Assembly (NCBI GenBank): GCA_913041135.1
Contig: CAJWIF010000010.1
Location: 1-36,001, forward strand
Origin: an uncultured Flavobacteriales bacterium
GTDB lineage: Bacteria > Bacteroidota > Bacteroidia > Flavobacteriales_D > Sanyastnellaceae
Reading direction: 5' to 3'
DNA length: 36,001 nucleotides
A program made the translations under genes and the position numbers. The notes under the pieces are model-generated. The model did no database searches and had not been told where the DNA came from. It was given only the letters and a program-made list of their open reading frames with translations. Below are positions 32,003 to 36,001 of this stretch, piece by piece. The stretch's first letter is position 1; every line of letters starts with the position of its first letter.

Positions 32003-32982
32003 CGGCGAAGCAACTTTGCATGGCAATTGGGGTGGGCATTTTGATTCAAGGTGCGTTGCACCTCGCATGGGGCCCCATTTCGATTCAATGGCTGAATGCC
32101 TTGAGTTCTTGGAGCAACCCGTCCACGACTGATTCTTTGGTTTTTTTTCATGTACGCTTGCCCAGAGTGTTGACAGCAATGGCTGCTGGAAGTGGTTTGG
32201 CGTTGTCGGGATTGCTGCTGCAAACGTGGTTTCACAATCCTTTAGCGGGGCCTTCTGTTCTTGGCATTAGCGCTGGATCAAGCTTGGGAGTTGCTGTGAT
32301 CATATTGACCGGATTGACCTGGGGCTGGTGGGGTGTGACATCTGCTGCTGTAGGAGGAGGCATGCTCACGTTGTTGCTGATATTATCGGTTTCGCGCAGA
32401 TTTCATGGGTCTGCTACACTGCTCATATTCGGCTTGATGTTGAGCTATGTAGTTGGTGCCGTGGTGACCGTGTTGCAGGCGGAGGCCGCTCAAGATGCTT
32501 TGCAACAGTTTGTATTTTGGGGAATGGGAACATTTGGTCAGGCCCCATTGCGTATATCAGGACTGATGCTGCTGATGGTGGCGATTGCTGGAAGAATGAT
32601 TTTCATGAGATCAAGAGACTTGGATGCTTGGACATTGGGGTCGATTACGGCGCAGAGCATGGGGGTTGATGCAAAGAAACTCAAGTATTCCGTCATTGGA
32701 ATCACAGGCGTTTTAGCCGGAATCATCACGGCTGTTTGTGGGCCGGTGGCTTTTTTAGGATTGGCCACGCCCCATTTGGTTCGTTTGGTCAGCGACGAAC
32801 GTAGCCACCGACGCCTGATTCCTTTGACCATTTTGATGGGGGCGTTTATCGCACTTCTGGCCGATTGGGGTGTTCGCGCTCCCGGTACTGACGGTGGGGG
32901 CTGGCCTCTTAACGCGGTACTGTCGCTATTGGGTGGTCCCATGGTAGTATGGGTTTTGCTCAGAAAAACATGGAACGCATGA
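31999..32982 (+). CDS. FecCD/BtuC-family ABC transporter permease
   Basis: A 327-aa inner-membrane permease with about ten hydrophobic segments. FHVRLPRVLTAMAAGSGLAL near residue 48 and HNPLAGPSVLGISAGSSLGV near 77 are the FecCD signature. LGSITAQSMGVD, then GPVAFLGLATPHLVRL near 250, is the cytoplasmic coupling region that contacts the ATPase. The ATG at 31999 gives a 4-bp overlap with the upstream stop; an ATG at 31987 would add four residues. It forms an importer with the flanking substrate-binding protein and ATPase. The TonB-dependent outer-membrane receptor such systems need is not in the window. Confidence 0.9.
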   Translation: MTAKQLCMAIGVGILIQGALHLAWGPISIQWLNALSSWSNPSTTDSLVFFHVRLPRVLTAMAAGSGLALSGLLLQTWFHNPLAGPSVLGISAGSSLGVAVIILTGLTWGWWGVTSAAVGGGMLTLLLILSVSRRFHGSATLLIFGLMLSYVVGAVVTVLQAEAAQDALQQFVFWGMGTFGQAPLRISGLMLLMVAIAGRMIFMRSRDLDAWTLGSITAQSMGVDAKKLKYSVIGITGVLAGIITAVCGPVAFLGLATPHLVRLVSDERSHRRLIPLTILMGAFIALLADWGVRAPGTDGGGWPLNAVLSLLGGPMVVWVLLRKTWNA

Positions 32983-33671
32983 GTTTGAATGCAACGCCTT
33001 TTTCCATTGAAATGGAGGAACTGGTCATTGGTTACCGCAATGTGCCTCCTTTAAACAGTCCGTTTTCAGGACGATTTGAAGGTGCGGGAATTCATCTTGT
33101 GGCGGGGCGTAACGGCTCAGGTAAAAGTACCCTGATCCGAACATTGGCCGGCTTGCAGCCTCCGGTATCTGGCAGCATTCTCTGGGGAGAGGATGATCTG
33201 TCTCAGATAGCGTCGAATGAACGGGGGGAAGGCATGGCTTTTATGGCGAGTACACCTCCTCGGACATCGGGATTGCGTGTGGAGGAAGTGTTGGAGTTGA
33301 TGCAGCCATCGCTTGAATTTCGGGATAGAACACTTCAGCAAGTGGGTGCACAAGAATGGCTCGATCGTCGGCTCTCGTCACTCAGTGATGGCCAAGCCCA
33401 ACGGGTGATGCTTGCCCGCGCTCTGCTTCAAAATACACCGTGGATTTCGCTTGACGAACCCACGGCATTTTTAGATGCTCCTTCGCGCACTGCGATGTGG
33501 AAAACATTGCTTCAGTTGAGCGAATCAGGAGTTGGCCTCATCTTGGCAAGTCACGATTTTCGTTTTCTCGAAGGCAAAACGGCTTTGAGCTCTGTTCACG
33601 CCATTGCTTCTTCGGGGTGGCTTTCGCTTGATCCTTTAGGACAGGCCTCAGATTGGGAAGCGTGTTTTTGA
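32979..33671 (+). CDS. ABC transporter ATP-binding protein, FecE/BtuD-like
   Basis: A 230-aa nucleotide-binding subunit. Walker A GRNGSGKST lies near residue 40, the Q-loop region is reduced (MASTPPRTSG), the signature is LSDGQAQRVMLARAL (Asp in place of the usual first Gly), Walker B is WISLDEPTAFLD and the H-loop is ASHDF. It is slightly shorter than typical family members. The ATG at 32979 overlaps the permease stop by ATGA; ATGs at 32949 and 32970 would overlap the permease further. It completes a three-gene importer operon starting at 30833. LSDGQ in place of LSGGQ occurs in some BtuD-like ATPases and does not imply inactivity. Confidence 0.88.
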   Translation: MSLNATPFSIEMEELVIGYRNVPPLNSPFSGRFEGAGIHLVAGRNGSGKSTLIRTLAGLQPPVSGSILWGEDDLSQIASNERGEGMAFMASTPPRTSGLRVEEVLELMQPSLEFRDRTLQQVGAQEWLDRRLSSLSDGQAQRVMLARALLQNTPWISLDEPTAFLDAPSRTAMWKTLLQLSESGVGLILASHDFRFLEGKTALSSVHAIASSGWLSLDPLGQASDWEACF

Positions 33672-33705
33672 TTTCTTTTTCTGAATGATTGGCGCCCCAT
33701 TATGC

Positions 33706-33734
33706 TTTGAGGTTTGCTGGGTGTCTTAATTTTG
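33706..33734 (+). promoter_or_regulatory. promoter of the metallophosphoesterase gene
   Basis: TTTG at 33706-33709 (-33 region), a 17-bp spacer, then TAATTTTG at 33727-33734 (-7 region) form the most complete Bacteroidota-type promoter in the window. The ATG follows 16 nt after the -7 box, giving a leader of only about 10 nt. Confidence 0.55.
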
Positions 33735-33750
33735 TGTTAAAATTATAGCT

Positions 33751-35007
33751 ATGCCCCCGTTGTCCAAAGTCCTCATTACGCTATTCTTTCTATCCTCCAT
33801 TTTGGGCGCCGTAGAATGGATGGCTTTTCGATTATTGAAACGAAAGTTTGAGTTGAATCACAATTGGGAGGCTTGGAGTCGTTTCTGGCTGGTGGCGATC
33901 GGGTTGATCTGGATTGCTTTTATGATCAACGCCTTTATGTGGCCCACATGGAGAGCGACCCACCCGCGTTTGTTGTCATTTCTATCGGTTCTGTTTTTTG
34001 TTGTCTTCCTTCCCAAGCTGGTCATGGCCTTTTTTCAGCTTGTTGATGACCTACGTTATTTGGTGCAATGGGGCGTGGTTCAAACCGGAACGAGCGATCG
34101 TCCCATTCCAAGGTCTTCTTTCATTGCGACTTTGGGTTTGGGGGCTGCGGGAGTCACATTTTCATCGTTTCTGTATGGAGTTGTTTGGGGGAAATATGCC
34201 TACCGTACAGAACGATTGAAAGTGGCCATTCCTGGATTGCACAAGGCTTTTCAAGGTTTGCGTGTGGTTCAAATTTCAGATGCGCATTTGGGCAGTTTTG
34301 CGGAAACGCCGGCACCCGTTTTGGAGGCGTTGGAGAGCATTGCATCGCTAAAGCCAGACTTGATTTTGTTCACGGGGGATCTGGTCAATACGGATGCCTC
34401 TGAAGCGGAAAAGTGGATTGGACCCTTTGCCGAACTTGCGGCTCCCATGGGCAAATTCTCGATTATGGGAAACCATGATTACGCTGACTATGGGCCGTTT
34501 ACGGACGAAGAGCGAGAAGCAAGTCGCCAGCGTTTGTATGAAATTCATGATGAGATGGGGTTCAACCTGTTGCTTAATGAGCACGTTCATCTGGAGCGTG
34601 AGGGCCAGCAAATGGTTTTGTTGGGCGTAGAGAATTGGGGGAAGGGATTTCGAACGAGTGGAGATTTGAAAAAAACTATGGCCGGGAGCAACTGTGAGGA
34701 GCTCCCCACCATCCTGATGAGTCATGACCCCACCCACTGGGCTGAAGAAGTTAGGGATGGCAAAGCACCTGTTGAATTGACATTGAGCGGACACACGCAC
34801 GGAATGCAATTCGGCATTGAAATCCCGTGGTTGGGTATCCAATGGTCTCCGAGTAAGTGGCGATATGAACACTGGGCGGGCTTGTATGAAGCAGCCGGGC
34901 AACAGCTATATGTGAATCGAGGATTTGGCGTTTTGGGTTTTCACGGACGCGTGGGTATGCCGCCAGAAATCACCTTGATTGAATTGGAATCTGCCGAACG
35001 GGCGTGA
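33751..35007 (+). CDS. membrane-anchored metallophosphoesterase
   Basis: A 418-aa protein with four hydrophobic segments in the first ~160 residues, then a calcineurin-like phosphoesterase domain. The five metal-ligand motifs are present in order: QISDAHLG near 177, FTGDLVN near 210, MGNHDY near 240, MSHDPTHW near 325 and SGHTHGMQFG near 347. Related bacterial proteins (YkuE/YaeI type) include phosphodiesterases acting on lipids or UDP-sugars, but the substrate here is unknown. The domain is predicted at the membrane; its side was not determined. It has its own promoter 79 bp after the ABC ATPase gene. Confidence 0.88.
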   Translation: MPPLSKVLITLFFLSSILGAVEWMAFRLLKRKFELNHNWEAWSRFWLVAIGLIWIAFMINAFMWPTWRATHPRLLSFLSVLFFVVFLPKLVMAFFQLVDDLRYLVQWGVVQTGTSDRPIPRSSFIATLGLGAAGVTFSSFLYGVVWGKYAYRTERLKVAIPGLHKAFQGLRVVQISDAHLGSFAETPAPVLEALESIASLKPDLILFTGDLVNTDASEAEKWIGPFAELAAPMGKFSIMGNHDYADYGPFTDEEREASRQRLYEIHDEMGFNLLLNEHVHLEREGQQMVLLGVENWGKGFRTSGDLKKTMAGSNCEELPTILMSHDPTHWAEEVRDGKAPVELTLSGHTHGMQFGIEIPWLGIQWSPSKWRYEHWAGLYEAAGQQLYVNRGFGVLGFHGRVGMPPEITLIELESAERA

Positions 35008-35012
35008 CGCAG

Positions 35013-35020
35013 TATCTTCG
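35013..35020 (+). promoter_or_regulatory. candidate -7 box upstream of ettA
   Basis: TATCTTCG is one mismatch from TAnnTTTG, 72 nt before the ettA ATG and just after the metallophosphoesterase stop. It would give a leader of roughly 65 nt, unlike the short leaders elsewhere. Weak. Confidence 0.25.
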
Positions 35021-35092
35021 CGTTCTGTAAGACGGGTTTAAAGATGAATCCGGCCTTTCACTGCAGTCTTTATCTCTAGAATCCTCGCTCCC

Positions 35093-36001
35093 ATGTCAGA
35101 CGACAAAAAAGTAATTTTCAGCATGCACAAAGTCAACAAGGTGACCCCGACAGGGAAGCACATCTTGCGTGACGTGACTTTGGGCTTTTATCATGGTGCG
35201 AAGATTGGTATTCTCGGCGCCAACGGTTCGGGAAAATCCACGGTCATGCGGATCATTGCCGGTTTGGATGATGCCTTCACGGGCGATGTGACTTGGTCTC
35301 CGGGTATCACGTTGGGGTACTTATCTCAAGAACCGGATTTAGACGAGGAAAAAACCGTTCGTGAAATCGTCGAAGAAGGCACCCAAGAAATTGTGGATGT
35401 TCTCAAAGAATATGAGGAGATCAATGCCCGGTTCATGGATGAGGAGATCTTGAATGATCCTGAAAAAATGGACGCATTGATTAACCGTCAAGCTGAAGTT
35501 CAAGATCAAATCGATGCATTGAATGCTTGGGAGCTGGATACTAAATTGAACATCGCCATGGACGCTTTGCGCTGTCCTCCTGACGATGCCAAGATCGGAT
35601 CCCTCTCAGGTGGTGAGCGTCGTCGCGTCGCGTTGTGTCGTCTTCTTTTGCAACAGCCAGACGTGCTTCTATTGGACGAGCCGACCAACCACTTGGATGC
35701 AGAGTCCATTGATTGGTTAGAGCAGCATTTGGAGCAGTACACAGGTACCGTATTGTCCGTAACGCACGATCGGTATTTCTTGGACAATGTGGCCAAGTGG
35801 ATTTTGGAATTGGATCGAGGAGAAGGCATTCCCTACGAAGGAAACTACCAGTCTTGGCTGGAGCAGAAAACCAAGCGTTTGGCGCAAGAAGAAAAGCACG
35901 AGTCGAAGCGCCGAAAGGAATTGGAACGGGAATTGGAGTGGGTGCGCCAATCGCCAAAAGGCCGACGTGTCAAGAACAAGGCCCGTGTCAACAACTACGA
36001 G
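35093..36001 (+). CDS. ettA: energy-dependent translational throttle protein EttA, 3' truncated by the window
   Basis: The first 303 codons of an ABC-F protein usually about 560 aa long; the frame is open at the window end. EttA binds the ribosomal E site and gates entry into elongation according to the ATP/ADP ratio. The first ABC domain has Walker A GANGSGKST near residue 44, the signature LSGGERRRVALCRLLL near 170, Walker B VLLLDEPTNHLD near 190 and the switch histidine in VTHDRYF. The EttA-type arm insertion (VREIVEEGTQEIVDVLKEYE) lies between Walker A and the signature. The interdomain linker (KTKRLAQEEKHESKRRKELE onward) is basic and helical as expected. The opening MSDDKKVIFSMHKVNK is typical of Bacteroidota EttA. 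Confidence 0.94.
   Translation, partial: MSDDKKVIFSMHKVNKVTPTGKHILRDVTLGFYHGAKIGILGANGSGKSTVMRIIAGLDDAFTGDVTWSPGITLGYLSQEPDLDEEKTVREIVEEGTQEIVDVLKEYEEINARFMDEEILNDPEKMDALINRQAEVQDQIDALNAWELDTKLNIAMDALRCPPDDAKIGSLSGGERRRVALCRLLLQQPDVLLLDEPTNHLDAESIDWLEQHLEQYTGTVLSVTHDRYFLDNVAKWILELDRGEGIPYEGNYQSWLEQKTKRLAQEEKHESKRRKELERELEWVRQSPKGRRVKNKARVNNYE

Noticed and set aside
34348-34902. 184-codon minus-strand frame inside the metallophosphoesterase gene
   Set aside because: Antisense to all five metal-binding motifs of the real gene; no motif of its own.
1-36001. CRISPR arrays, tRNA/rRNA genes, insertion sequences, phage genes or defence islands
   Set aside because: No regularly spaced repeats, cloverleaf sequences, transposase or integrase motifs, or known defence domains were seen. 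Gene content and composition look uniform and chromosomal.

Overview
The window reads as chromosomal DNA from a Bacteroidota bacterium, most likely a Flavobacteriales-like lineage. The evidence is two secreted proteins with type IX secretion system (T9SS) C-terminal sorting domains (one type A, one type B), the T9SS component PorQ, the Bacteroidota-type alternative GlmU protein, BshA of bacillithiol synthesis, a FucP-type sugar transporter, and repeated promoter boxes of the Bacteroidota form TAnnTTTG. No rRNA, tRNA, CRISPR array, insertion sequence or phage gene was seen. Gene density is very high and several neighbours overlap by 4 bp (ATGA).

Layout. 1-5350: a possible divergent partial gene, shikimate kinase (aroK), then on the minus strand a PyrR-like phosphoribosyltransferase and the 23S rRNA methyltransferase RlmD, then a plus-strand run of a secreted EEP-family hydrolase, an SLC13/DASS anion symporter and AroQ. 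5331-19941: a long minus-strand block which, in transcription order, encodes the alternative GlmU, Lon, PorQ, cytidylate kinase, a GH3/beta-lactamase-fold fusion, BshA, a PH-like membrane protein, a lipoprotein, and a 1214-aa secreted lipase-like/beta-helix protein with a T9SS tail. 20003-26273 (plus): a MerR regulator carrying the CarH/LitR B12-photoreceptor residues, an ECF sigma factor, a choice-of-anchor-L/PKD-like T9SS cargo, and a FucP-family sugar transporter. 26411-29150: a 47-aa basic protein with a strong bidirectional terminator, a small winged-helix-like protein, Aat, a CoA-type Nudix hydrolase and a HEAT-like protein. 29152-36001: an acyl-CoA carboxylase beta subunit, a BtuFCD/FecBCD-like metal-chelate ABC importer operon, a membrane metallophosphoesterase, and the first half of EttA, cut by the window end.

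How the genes fit together. Much of the window is housekeeping: shikimate pathway, nucleotide and cell-wall precursors, proteolysis, rRNA and translation factors. The accessory theme is the cell surface: PorQ, two T9SS cargo proteins, a lipoprotein next to one cargo, and secreted hydrolases beside transporters. A second theme is cobalamin: a probable AdoCbl-dependent light-sensing regulator beside an ECF sigma factor, and about 10 kb away an importer of the family that includes the vitamin B12 transporter.

The most striking non-coding pattern is a TAnnTTTG box (or a near match) placed only 4-7 nt upstream of many start codons, including both sides of divergent pairs. This suggests that leaderless transcription is common in this genome, and it also helps decide two GTG starts (rlmD and aat). 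I did not find a clearly novel multi-gene defence or mobile system.
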